DNA of 64,000 nucleotides. Source: Candidatus Peregrinibacteria bacterium. Its GTDB lineage: Bacteria; Patescibacteriota; Gracilibacteria; CAIRYL01; GCA-016699755. This document shows positions 39,809 to 48,435 of this stretch, in pieces; positions within the stretch are counted from its first letter, which is position 1; the number at the start of each line of letters is the position of its first letter. Below the pieces are notes generated by a model that saw only the letters and a list, made by a program, of their open reading frames with translations, was not told where the DNA came from and searched no databases. The translations under genes and the position numbers were made by a program. Where the stretch lies: positions 992,001 to 1,056,000 of the forward strand of contig CP065009.1 in assembly GCA_016699755.1 (NCBI GenBank), in the 5' to 3' direction.

Positions 39809-39907
39809 CGTTCTCGGAACAATGGCGTTCTTTTTCAATTGTTTTACTTCCGCCAAAAGAACAAAAACGGAAGGGCGTTCTCTTTTGTGCCGAAGATTTC
39901 AAGGAGC

Positions 39908-39934
39908 AAAAAAGGCGCTCATTTCCAAAGCGCC
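39908..39934 (-). terminator. Minus-strand terminator without an obvious gene
   Basis: On the minus strand GGCGCT (39929-39934) pairs with AGCGCC (39914-39919) and is followed by TTTTTT (39908-39913). No minus-strand gene lies upstream within 2 kb. It may insulate the 16S promoter or end a small RNA. Confidence 0.55.
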
Positions 39935-40147
39935 CGAAAATCCTCTCAAAAAAGGAGGGGGGCTGTCAAGCCTTTAGGGAAAGTTTTTTTTAGGAGTTGC
40001 AAAACCAAATTTTTGAGCTTTAGAATGGGAAACACTTATCAGATATTATGAAATTTTCTCATTTTTCTCGGAGGATGTGGTGAACCGTTCTCTGGTGAAA
40101 ACATACAGAACGGGAAACAAGAGTATACGGAATCAGAAGGAGAAGAA

Positions 40148-41935
40148 ATGGAAAAGGAGGACGAAGAGAAACAAGGAATGAGTGAAGAAGAGACTCCAAC
40201 CGAAGAGGCAGTTCAAAAAGATAGCACAGCAGAAAGAATCGTTGTCAGTTTTGAAAACCCCACATCTTCACTATCAAAAGACTCGTATCAGTTACAACAA
40301 TATGAAAAAGACTCTGGAAAATGGTCGTATACTGCAAGCAGAAGATACAACAATCTCGATGATGGGTTGAATGTGTATACGATTACCGCATACAGAAGCG
40401 ATGGTGAGCCAAGTGTGATGAAGGTACTTCTCTTTAACGGATATCAAGAAGAAGAAATGACAACAGTGAATTTTCCGCTCTTTCAAAATGACGACAGTAT
40501 TACTGCACAAGAAATCGAAGAAATTCCAGATGTTGGGGGAATAACCGATCTTGTGCTCGAAAGAAATCCTCTTTCATACTGGCATACCCACACTCCGCTT
40601 CAAGAGGAAGGACATTCGTTTTTTATACTGGAAAAAACAGGAGAGCAGCTAAACTACAGCAAAGCGTATTTGTTTAGGTTTGAAGAAAAGAACTATTTTC
40701 TCACAATTGAACTCGATGCCAATATTTCCGGTGATTTGCAGGAAAAAAACGAACAATTCAAAACAGATTCTCGAGAAAACCTTTTACCAGTAGAATATCA
40801 AGAAAAAATCGCGCAATTTGAGCGTATTCTTTCTCAAAAACAATCGGGAGATGAAGGAGTGGTAGAAGTTGAAGTTTCGGAAGAAACCATCGCGTTGGTA
40901 CAAGAGTTGAAAGAAACCGGAAATATTCTTGGTCAACAATGGCACGAGTGGTGTCCGCTCAATCCGGAAGTGTGTCCGTGTACGAAAGAAACCGAAGAAA
41001 AAGGAATTGCCTGTATGAAATCTCGAAATGTTATCGCGAATCCGGCATGTAATGAGGAGAACCAAGTGGGAGTTTTTTGGGATCACAAAGTGACCGAAAT
41101 AGAAACGATAAATATCTGTAAGAAAAGAAGATACGGAATAATACATGCACATGATCTGGGAGAACGAAAAAAGGTTCTCTATGAGACATGCATTGAAAGA
41201 GATAAAGACAGAAAATGCCTTTGGTATTCCACGAGATTGCTTTCAACTGTAGAGCCTTTCGAGGAAACTGTATTCATTAAGAAGGCAGCCCAACCGGTTC
41301 TCGCAAATGCACATGATCTTGGAGATTGGAAAAAGATACTCTATGAAATATGCATTGAGAAAGATATCAATAGAGAATGTCTCGGATACTCTACAAGAAT
41401 TCTAACTGTAGAACCTTTTGAGGAAACGGTTTTAGTGGAAAAGACAAAAAGGATGATTTTAAAAAAGAATATTGTAATTTATACCCCCTCTATTATTCAC
41501 ACAAAAAATGAAGACTTTCTCTTGGTAAGTACTCCACAAGGTGACAGTGAAATCTATGAGGTTTCCATTATTTTGTATTCTTTTCAAAAAAAATATTTTC
41601 TTGTTGCTTACCAATATAAGGCAGGATGTCTTGATTATGATGAAAATCTAAATCCAGGATGCCCTTATGAAATATATTATAACAGCTCATCATCAAAAGC
41701 CCCATACTACTACTATAGTGGTGATTATAATATCGAGGATGGCGGCAAATTCTGTTTTTTTCCTAATACAATCTACAACACTACGAAAGAAGAGTATGAA
41801 GAAATGCTTCAAAAAATACCAGATCAATATCCCGATTTTCCAGATCGAATGCCGTGTGAAACAACACCAGAAGGCGGATATTTTGACTTTCGAACGAATA
41901 CGCTTTTTCTCCCTGAAAACGAAAGCACGATATAA
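40148..41935 (+). CDS. Putative surface lipoprotein with internal duplication
   Basis: No family recognised. From the ATG at 40148 the product is 595 residues, with an acidic start, a roughly 90-residue beta-rich region (about 35-110), a Cys-rich stretch (WCPLNPEVCPCTK, about residues 275-290) and a duplicated unit of about 45 residues. The unit begins AHDLG..K..LYE.CIE and ends VEPFEETV, and its copies start at nt 41147 and 41309. The same frame is open upstream to 40052 and there encodes FLIFLGGCGEPFSGEN, which looks like the end of a lipoprotein signal (lipobox LGGC). No start codon for it is found in frame; ATG AAA at 40048 is one base out of frame. The true start may therefore be lost or hidden by a 1-nt error. 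Confidence 0.65.
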   Translation: MEKEDEEKQGMSEEETPTEEAVQKDSTAERIVVSFENPTSSLSKDSYQLQQYEKDSGKWSYTASRRYNNLDDGLNVYTITAYRSDGEPSVMKVLLFNGYQEEEMTTVNFPLFQNDDSITAQEIEEIPDVGGITDLVLERNPLSYWHTHTPLQEEGHSFFILEKTGEQLNYSKAYLFRFEEKNYFLTIELDANISGDLQEKNEQFKTDSRENLLPVEYQEKIAQFERILSQKQSGDEGVVEVEVSEETIALVQELKETGNILGQQWHEWCPLNPEVCPCTKETEEKGIACMKSRNVIANPACNEENQVGVFWDHKVTEIETINICKKRRYGIIHAHDLGERKKVLYETCIERDKDRKCLWYSTRLLSTVEPFEETVFIKKAAQPVLANAHDLGDWKKILYEICIEKDINRECLGYSTRILTVEPFEETVLVEKTKRMILKKNIVIYTPSIIHTKNEDFLLVSTPQGDSEIYEVSIILYSFQKKYFLVAYQYKAGCLDYDENLNPGCPYEIYYNSSSSKAPYYYYSGDYNIEDGGKFCFFPNTIYNTTKEEYEEMLQKIPDQYPDFPDRMPCETTPEGGYFDFRTNTLFLPENESTI

Positions 41936-42013
41936 TTTCCGTTACGGTGAAATAGAGAGGCGGTGAAAGGAAAAAAAGCATAGAATAATAAGTGTATTCT
42001 TCAGAAGCACTTC

Positions 42014-43327
42014 ATGGACATGGAAAAAACCGCTACTGCTATTTGTAAAAAATTACAAAATGCCGGATTTGAGGCATTTTTCGCCGGCGGAGCAGTGCGT
42101 GATTTACTCATACAAAAAACACCGAAAGATATTGATATTGCTACAAATGCGCGTCCAGAAGAAATGGAGAAGCTCTTTGGAAAAACATTCGCTACAGGAA
42201 AAAATTTTGGAGTTCTTCTTATTGAAGAAGGCGGATACCATTTTGAAGTTGCCACTTTTCGAAATGACATTGGGTCAAGTGACGGACGTCGACCCGACGC
42301 TATCCATTTCAGCAAAAAAGAAGAAGATGCCTTTCGGCGAGATTTTACCGTCAATGCGCTCTTTTGGGATCCGATTGCAAAAAAGCTCTACGATTTTGTT
42401 AATGGAGAGCAAGATATTCATGACAGAGTCCTCCGCTTTGTGGGCGACCCAGAAGAACGCATTCAGGAAGATTTTCTGCGGATTCTCCGCGCAGTGCGTT
42501 TCAAAAATACACTTGGATTTTCGTACGAATCACTCCTCAAAGAAGCGATTCAGAAACATGCCAGTCTTACGGGACAAATTTCTGCTGAACGTGTTCGGCA
42601 AGAACTCACAAAAATGCTCTCTGGAGTTCATCGATCTGCCACTATAAATGATTTGGCGGAATTTGGTATTCTCCCAGTAGTACTGCCAGAAATTGATGTA
42701 CTTCGAAATATTTCAGACAGTCACCGAAATCGAACCGTTTTTGAGCATACACTCTCGTGTCTTTCGTTTCTGCCGGAAAATACAGATTCTATTCTCGCGT
42801 GGGCAATTTTGTTTCACGACACGGGAAAGGCAATTACTCCACAAAAAAAGTATGATCGCATCCATTTTCCGAAACACGAAAAAGAATCTGAAAAAATTGC
42901 GAAAAAGGTGACGAAACGACTCGCTTTTTCTCGATTTGAAACAGATAAAATCGCCTGGCTTTGCCGAGAACATATTCCATTTTATGGAGTGCTCAACATG
43001 ACGCGTGCGCATCGACTTCATTTTTACGACCATCCATTTTTTGAAGATCTCTTGCAACTCTGTCGCTGTGATGCATTGGGAGATGATGGAAATGATAATC
43101 TTGTTCAGCGGATTCAAGAGGACTACGAAAACGCCCGAGAAAAACGACTTCTCCCACAATTCCATCCAGATCTTTTGAGTGGAAAAGAAATTATGGACAT
43201 TGCAAAAGTCGAACAGGGGAAGCAAGTAGGAGTACTGAAACATCGCCTCCGTGAGGCCCAAATTTTGGGAGAAATTCATACAAAAAAAGAGGCAGAAGAG
43301 TGGATTCGGGAAAGAAAAAGTTTTTGA
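42014..43327 (+). CDS. cca: CCA-adding tRNA nucleotidyltransferase with HD domain
   Basis: The 437-residue enzyme repairs or adds the 3' CCA of tRNAs. The nucleotidyltransferase head shows GGAVRDLL and DIDIAT (metal-binding carboxylates) and RRDFTVNALFWD. The RNA-binding middle has EDFLRILRAVRF, and an HD domain ('FEHTLSCLSF', 'AWAILFHDTGK', 'FPKHEKES') follows. All three tRNA genes in this window already encode CCA, so the role here may be mostly repair. The ATG at 42014 or 42020 fits; no Shine-Dalgarno is present. Confidence 0.95.
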   Translation: MDMEKTATAICKKLQNAGFEAFFAGGAVRDLLIQKTPKDIDIATNARPEEMEKLFGKTFATGKNFGVLLIEEGGYHFEVATFRNDIGSSDGRRPDAIHFSKKEEDAFRRDFTVNALFWDPIAKKLYDFVNGEQDIHDRVLRFVGDPEERIQEDFLRILRAVRFKNTLGFSYESLLKEAIQKHASLTGQISAERVRQELTKMLSGVHRSATINDLAEFGILPVVLPEIDVLRNISDSHRNRTVFEHTLSCLSFLPENTDSILAWAILFHDTGKAITPQKKYDRIHFPKHEKESEKIAKKVTKRLAFSRFETDKIAWLCREHIPFYGVLNMTRAHRLHFYDHPFFEDLLQLCRCDALGDDGNDNLVQRIQEDYENAREKRLLPQFHPDLLSGKEIMDIAKVEQGKQVGVLKHRLREAQILGEIHTKKEAEEWIRERKSF

Positions 43328-43363
43328 AATCATTCGCCATCCTGAGTTCAGGACGACAAATAG

Positions 43364-43729
43364 CTATGAAATCCCCTCCAAAATATTTGGAATATGTTCT
43401 ATTTGAGGACCAGGAAAAAGCACAGAAACGAGATCAATACGAAAATCGCGCTCGCCAAGCTGATGCTTTTCGAGATACGCATACGCGGCAGAAACGAGAT
43501 GTTGCGCCTTAGCAAAAGAAATGCCTTCTGCCGGAGTTCCAAAGGCTGTCGAACTCCTCGTTTTTACCTCAACAAACACCAGCACCCTTTCGGGAGACTC
43601 AAAAATGAGATCAATTTCTCCCCGACGCACTAAAAAATTCCGCTCCAAAAGAACATATCCTTTTTGGAGAAGAAAGTGTTCTGCGATCTGTTCTCCTCTG
43701 TCGCCAAACTGTCGCCGTACTGTTGGCAC
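43364..43729 (-). CDS. UPF0102/YraN-family putative endonuclease
   Basis: The 121-residue protein is a small restriction-endonuclease-like fold protein. It has 'GDRGEQIAEHFLLQKGYVLLERN' at the start, GEIDLIF and LVFVEVKTR with the catalytic D-ExK arrangement, and 'RIDLVSV' near the end. It is widely conserved with unknown biological role, often near rnhB or rRNA-processing genes. It lies 26 nt after tRNA-Arg(TCG) on the same strand, so it may share its transcript. Confidence 0.92.
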   Translation of the reverse strand: MPTVRRQFGDRGEQIAEHFLLQKGYVLLERNFLVRRGEIDLIFESPERVLVFVEVKTRSSTAFGTPAEGISFAKAQHLVSAAYAYLEKHQLGERDFRIDLVSVLFPGPQIEHIPNILEGIS

Positions 43730-43755
43730 TCGTAATTTTCTCCTGATAACAAAGA

Positions 43756-43831
43756 TGGCGCCCGCGGAGGGACTCGAACCCCCAACCTACTGGTTCGAAG
43801 CCAGGTACTCTATCCATTGAGCTACGCGGGC
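43756..43831 (-). tRNA. tRNA-Arg(TCG)
   Basis: The minus strand reads GCCCGCG...CGCGGGC-G-CCA. The D arm is GCTC/GAGT, the anticodon loop CTTCGAA gives anticodon TCG (reads CGA), and the T arm is GGGGG-TTCGAGT-CCCTC. CCA is encoded. The first anticodon-stem pair (27-43) is a C/U mismatch; the other four pairs are good. Confidence 0.95.
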
Positions 43832-43870
43832 GTTTGTAAAGATCTGCCAAATCTAGAAATAACTGAGAAA

Positions 43871-43946
43871 TGGCGTCCCCGGCAGGAGTCGAACCTGCGG
43901 CCTCCCGGACCGCAACCGGACGCTCTATCCACTGAGCTACGAGGAC
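43871..43946 (-). tRNA. tRNA-Arg(GCG)
   Basis: The minus strand reads GTCCTCG...CGGGGAC with encoded CCA. The anticodon stem TCCGG/CCGGG closes the loop TTGCGGT, so the anticodon is GCG (reads CGC and, by wobble, CGU). Most bacteria use an A34/inosine tRNA (ACG) for this box, so the G34 form is unusual. The two Arg tRNAs are 39 nt apart and in the same orientation. Confidence 0.93.
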
Positions 43947-43960
43947 AAAAGGACTGGAGA

Positions 43961-43989
43961 ATTATGCATATTCCACCAAGAAGACGCAA
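43961..43989 (-). promoter_or_regulatory. Candidate promoter for the tRNA-Arg pair
   Basis: On the minus strand TTGCGT (43984-43989) and CATAAT (43961-43966) are spaced by 17 nt, 15 nt upstream of tRNA-Arg(GCG). Confidence 0.45.
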
Positions 43990-44043
43990 GCGGATTCAAG
44001 AAGCAATCTTTAAAACTCATTACTCCATATTTTCTTCCCTTTT

Positions 44044-44058
44044 CGAACGTGTTATAAT
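44044..44058 (+). promoter_or_regulatory. Extended -10 promoter for the aas operon
   Basis: TGTTATAAT (TG-n-TATAAT, TATAAT at 44053-44058) lies 23 nt before the aas ATG. No good -35 is present, as usual for extended -10 promoters. A start near 44065 would give a leader of only about 15 nt, consistent with translation without a Shine-Dalgarno. Confidence 0.55.
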
Positions 44059-44080
44059 TGAATGATAACCCCCCATTCCC

Positions 44081-46710
44081 ATGGTTTCTGTTCTTTCTAT
44101 GTTTTGGAGATGGTGCCTCTCATTGCGCTACCGAATTTCTGTTTCTGGAAGCGAGATTCTCGATACAGCTGATCCCATTCTTTTTTTACCAAATCACATT
44201 GCGCTTGTGGATCCGCAGATTCTCTTTACAGAAATCCTCAAAAAAGGAGTGGCTTCACCAGTTGTTGCAGAAAAATATGCCTCTATTTCTGTGCTTCGCC
44301 CCTTTTTTTCTTTACTCAAAACCATTCCCGTTCCCGATCTTACAAGCGGTGGAAAAAAGGATGATGTGCGCAATATTTTTAAAAATGTTCACACCGCACT
44401 TACAGAGGGAAGGCGTGTTGTATTGTATCCATCAGGACAATTGGCAGGACAAGGAAGAGAAGCACTTTTTGGAAAACAGAGCGCATACCTTGCGGTTTCT
44501 TCTGCTCCACAAAATACGCGAATTATTGGTGTTCGCATTCAAGGACTTTGGGGAAGCATCTGGTCAAAAGCATGGACTGGAAAATCACCACCTTTTTTTC
44601 AGACACTTCTCTGGGGAATATTTTTTGTTCTCGCAAACCTCATCTTTTTCGTTCCACGAAGAGAAGTTTCTATTGTATTTGAAGATATTACAGCAGGCGC
44701 AAAAAAATCGGCAAAAGAAGATTTGCTCGCATTCAATCAATTTCTGGAATCGTTTTACAATGCGCAAAATGAAGAACCAGTGCAATTTCTCCGCCATATT
44801 TTCTGGTTTCCAGAAAAAGCGCGGATACTTCCCAAACAGATTGTCGGCTCTTTAAACGATATGCGATCACAAAAACATGCAGAGCCATGTCGCCCCGAAA
44901 CATTAAAACGCATTCAGCGCATCGTAGCAAAAGTTCGAGAGACGGATATAAAAATACTGTCACCAGAAACAAACCTCGCTCTCGATTTAGGAATCGATTC
45001 GCTTTCACTCGCAGAACTTGTTGCCGAAATTCGCGCAGAATTTTTAGGTGCTTCTGTCGCCCCTCTCCGAGAGCTCAAAACCGTGGGAGATTTATGTCAG
45101 ATGGCAGAGGGAGAAATATTTTCCGAAGAAATACTTCCCGAGTGTCGTTTCCAGCCATATATCACTCATCCCGATAACCTCTCAGCTTTCACCGGAGAGA
45201 CGCTCGTTGAATGCGCTCTCTCTGCTCTTCTCCACAAAAAAGAGGAAGGACTTCTCTTTGACGCTATTTCTGGAACCCTTGCAGGAAAAATTCTTCTCCA
45301 AAGAGCCTTTGTCGTGTCGGAAATTATCAAAAAACACGTTCCAGAAAAACGAGTGGGAATTTTGCTTCCTGCTTCTAGCGGAAGTGCAATTCTTTTTTTG
45401 CTTCGCATCTCGCCGGAAAAACTCCTGTCTTTTTCAATTGGACGGTTGGAAAAAACGCACTCAAGCACTGCCATGCTCTCTCAGAAACAAAAACCATTCT
45501 TTCTTCAAAAAGTTTTTTTTCACTAGTAGAAGATGGAATTCCAAGGGAAATGACGGAACAAATGCTCTTTCTCGAAGATGTTGTTTCTCATCTTTCGCTT
45601 ACGCAAAAAATCTCTGGAATCTTCCGATCACTGTTTCCAAGACACTGTATTCCAAAGACTTCTTCAGATGACTCAGCCGTTATTCTTTTTACGTCGGGAA
45701 GTGAAGCACTTCCAAAGATGGTTCCACTAAGCCATCGTAATATTCTTTCGGATATTCGAGGAACGCTAGCGACCCTTCCGGTTTCGGAGAATGAACGACT
45801 TCTCGTTTTTCTTCCTCCATTTCATAGTTTTGGTCTTACGGCAGGAATAGTACTTCCCCTTATTACGGGACTCCCCACTATTTTCACCCCAAATCCTACG
45901 GATCCGCGTGCTATTTTGCGGATATTGCGCCATACAAAAGCAACTGCCCTTCTGACAACACCAACTTTTTTGAATATGATTCTCCGTGAATCGGGAGAAA
46001 AAGGTCTTCCTGAACTTCATCTTATCATTACTGGAGCAGAAGCTTGTCGCCCCGAAATTTTTCGTCGACTTTCTGAAAAAGCACCAAACGCAATGCTTGT
46101 AGAAGGCTATGGTATTACCGAATGTTCTCCTGTGGTGAGTATTAATCCCGATCCCAAAAGAAAATCAGGGAGTGTTGGTGTTCCCATTCAGGGTGTTTCA
46201 CTGCAAATTACTGACCCCGAAAATTTTTCGACACTTCCAAACGGAACAGTCGGGATGATCCTTGTCTCGGGAGACAACGTTTTTTCTGGATACGAACCAA
46301 AGAGCGCTGTGCACCCTTTTATTGAAAAAGAGGGAATTCGTTGGTACAAAACAGGAGATTTAGGGTATTTGGATGCAGATGGCTTCCTCTTTCTCACGGG
46401 ACGGCAAAGGCGATTTCTAAAAATTGGCGGAGAAATGGCGAGCCTTCCATTTTTAGAAAATATTCTTCAAAACGCTTTCGGAAATGAAGAAGAAACAACA
46501 ATTGCCGTAGAAGGGCGAGATGATCTCCCATCCCCAAAAATAGTGCTCTTCGCCACCATCGACATCCCGCTCGATAAAGCAAACGAAGCCCTTAAAAAAG
46601 CAGGAGTTTCTCCTCTTCTCCGCTTTTCAGAAGTGAGGAATAGAGAAAAAATCCCACTTCTCGGGAGTGGAAAAACAGATTACAAAAGCCTTCGTGCCGA
46701 AATATCATGA
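44081..46710 (+). pseudogene. aas: Aas-like acyltransferase-ACP-acyl ligase, split by a T7 frameshift
   Basis: In its full form this would be about 875 residues with three modules. A PlsC-type acyltransferase (about 1-230, NHIALVD = HX4D, LYPSGQ) comes first. An acyl carrier domain (about 285-350, LGIDSLSLAELV with the phosphopantetheine Ser307) follows. An AMP-forming acyl ligase (TSGSEALPKMVPLSHRN, EGYGITECSP, YKTGDLGYLD, RFLKIGG) ends the protein. The E. coli homologue Aas re-acylates lysophospholipids using separate ACP. Here the frame breaks at a T7 run (45393-45399). One added T restores FFASHLAGKTPV...NWTVGKNALKHC, joining the frames; otherwise the first frame stops at 45526 and the second has a Met only at 45550. 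This may be a mutation, phase variation, slippage or a sequencing error. The next gene overlaps by ATGA. Confidence 0.85.
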
Positions 46711-47261
46711 TATTTTTTGCGCAAGAACATATTGGCAACAAGCAAATGATAAAGAGAGCGCAGGCGCATTTTCCCGAATTGTACCAATCTCGTCTGAAAG
46801 CAAAGGCATCTCCAAAACATTCGCTCGTTGCTCGATTTCTCGTTTCCCAGCTTGCGAAACAACACTTTTCCCTTTCAGATTTTTTTCCAGAATCAGATAG
46901 TGAAAATCGCCCTCTTCCGAGGAAAAACGTACTCTTCTGGTCGGCTTCATATTCGGGAGATACTATTTTTGCTGCTATTTCTCAAAAACCGATTGGTATT
47001 GATGTGGAAAATATCCGTCCACGATCGGAAACACTACTCTCTTGGTTTTCTCCAGAAGAATACAAAGAAGCACCCAGTTGGAAAATATTTTACCAACTTT
47101 GGACGAAAAAAGAGGCAGTGCTCAAAAGGTTTGGAAGTGGTGTAGATGAGATGTCGCTTATTCAGAAAATCTCGGATAACCAGTATGGTTTTCAGGGAAA
47201 AATATGTACCACAAAATCAGTGTTCTTAGCAGAAAACCTTATTTTTTCTTTTGCCGTATGA
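46707..47261 (+). CDS. 4'-phosphopantetheinyl transferase, Sfp-like
   Basis: The 184-residue protein has the two PPTase signature blocks, IGIDVENI (magnesium-binding Asp) and FYQLWTKKEAVLKRFGSG. Between them is the FWSASYSGD segment, where most Sfp relatives have a SHS motif; the His is Tyr here. It transfers phosphopantetheine from CoA to the Ser of a carrier protein. The obvious substrate is the carrier domain encoded just upstream, with which it is coupled by ATGA. It is also coupled to the transporter downstream by four bases. Confidence 0.88.
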   Translation: MIFFAQEHIGNKQMIKRAQAHFPELYQSRLKAKASPKHSLVARFLVSQLAKQHFSLSDFFPESDSENRPLPRKNVLFWSASYSGDTIFAAISQKPIGIDVENIRPRSETLLSWFSPEEYKEAPSWKIFYQLWTKKEAVLKRFGSGVDEMSLIQKISDNQYGFQGKICTTKSVFLAENLIFSFAV

Positions 47262-48430
47262 ATCAAGAAAAACCATTTCGAAGTTTCTTTCTTTTCCTTT
47301 TGCTCATCTTCTTTTGGTGCACATTTTTCGGGGGACTCAAGTTTTTGATGACAAAACTTGCAAGCGGAAATATTCAAAGTTCTCCAGAAGAACTTCTTGA
47401 ACACATTGCCGCATGGATTAGTATGGGAACCATCGTGGCATATCTCATTGGGGGAAGTCTGGCAAATCACTTTACGAAACGCACACTTCTTTTTTTTGTG
47501 TCATTCGCAACCATTGGCATTCTTCTTGTGGAATTCTTTTTTGGATTCTCGCATCTCTCTGTGCTCTTATGGGGAATGGCAGGAATAGGGCTTCTCTACG
47601 GAATATTCGCCATTTTGCGCACCATTATTACCTATATCGAAATCGTCAAAACACAATTGCCCGATACCACTGTTAACGGCATTGCAACCATTACGTTTAT
47701 TCTCTCTGCCATTATCGGATCATTTCTCGGGAACTATCTTCACGAACAGTTTGGCAGTATTGCGTTCTGGATTTTTCTCCTCTTTCTCGTGACGGCGCTT
47801 GGCGTTATTTTCTTTTTGCGGTACGAGTCCTTTGAACACCATCGCCCTTTTGGAAAATCATTTCCAGAGATGTTTCGAGATGTTTCGTGGATCGCTGAGC
47901 GAGCTTGGGTACTCCTTCTCGCTTCTTCGGCGCTCTGGGCAATTTCGACCGCCGTAAGTCTTAAGGCAATTCCCTATGCTTCTGAAAAATTTGACATACA
48001 AAATTCCACTGCAACACTTATCGTGCTCTGTTCGGCACTAGGGGCGGCTCTTGGAAACGCACTTACAGTACGAATACAACGCCGATGGCTTGCCTTCCGT
48101 ATTTTTTCGTATACTTTTGCCGTCCTTGTTTTTCTCTTTCAAATTGTTACGAACAGCTTCTTTGAAACCCTTGGATATGCGTTTGTTATTGGTGTGTGCA
48201 TGGGAGCGGCAACAAATATTGCAGATGCCACGTATCTCTCATTTATTGGAAAAAATCACAAAAAAGAAAACGGCGCCGCACTCCAAGGAGGTATTATTAA
48301 TATTTTTCTTGTTGTTATTCTTCTCTTTCTTCCTAAAGAGCAGGCATTTTCTATTATGGGAATTGGAACAGCGGTGCTTATTCTTCTTGTTCGACTCAAA
48401 CTTTCTTTGGTAATGTGCCTCGAAAAATAG
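47258..48430 (+). CDS. MFS transporter, LplT-like by context
   Basis: The 390-residue protein has about twelve membrane spans and the MFS pattern (GGSLANHFTKR in the first loop). It starts at 47258 (MNQEK), overlapping the PPTase stop as ATGA; a longer frame from 47204 is unlikely. In E. coli the lysophospholipid flippase LplT is encoded directly beside Aas, so the position suggests it carries lysophospholipids inward. The sequence alone shows only the superfamily; the substrate is an inference. Confidence 0.75.
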   Translation: MNQEKPFRSFFLFLLLIFFWCTFFGGLKFLMTKLASGNIQSSPEELLEHIAAWISMGTIVAYLIGGSLANHFTKRTLLFFVSFATIGILLVEFFFGFSHLSVLLWGMAGIGLLYGIFAILRTIITYIEIVKTQLPDTTVNGIATITFILSAIIGSFLGNYLHEQFGSIAFWIFLLFLVTALGVIFFLRYESFEHHRPFGKSFPEMFRDVSWIAERAWVLLLASSALWAISTAVSLKAIPYASEKFDIQNSTATLIVLCSALGAALGNALTVRIQRRWLAFRIFSYTFAVLVFLFQIVTNSFFETLGYAFVIGVCMGAATNIADATYLSFIGKNHKKENGAALQGGIINIFLVVILLFLPKEQAFSIMGIGTAVLILLVRLKLSLVMCLEK

Positions 48431-48435
48431 AATTT

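Larger units (their letters stand above)
39693..40051 (-). other. 16S upstream region, no gene seen
   Basis: This spacer between 16S rRNA and the divergent lipoprotein gene must hold the 16S promoter. TTGACA motifs occur on the minus strand at 39794-39799 and about 39964-39969, but neither is followed by a good TATAAT at 16-18 nt. The string GCGTTCT recurs three times (39807, 39827, 39873). Short frames here have no recognisable product. Confidence 0.5.

Noticed and set aside
43521..43820. A 99-codon plus-strand frame over yraN and tRNA-Arg(TCG)
   Set aside because: It runs antisense through a tRNA and a conserved gene.
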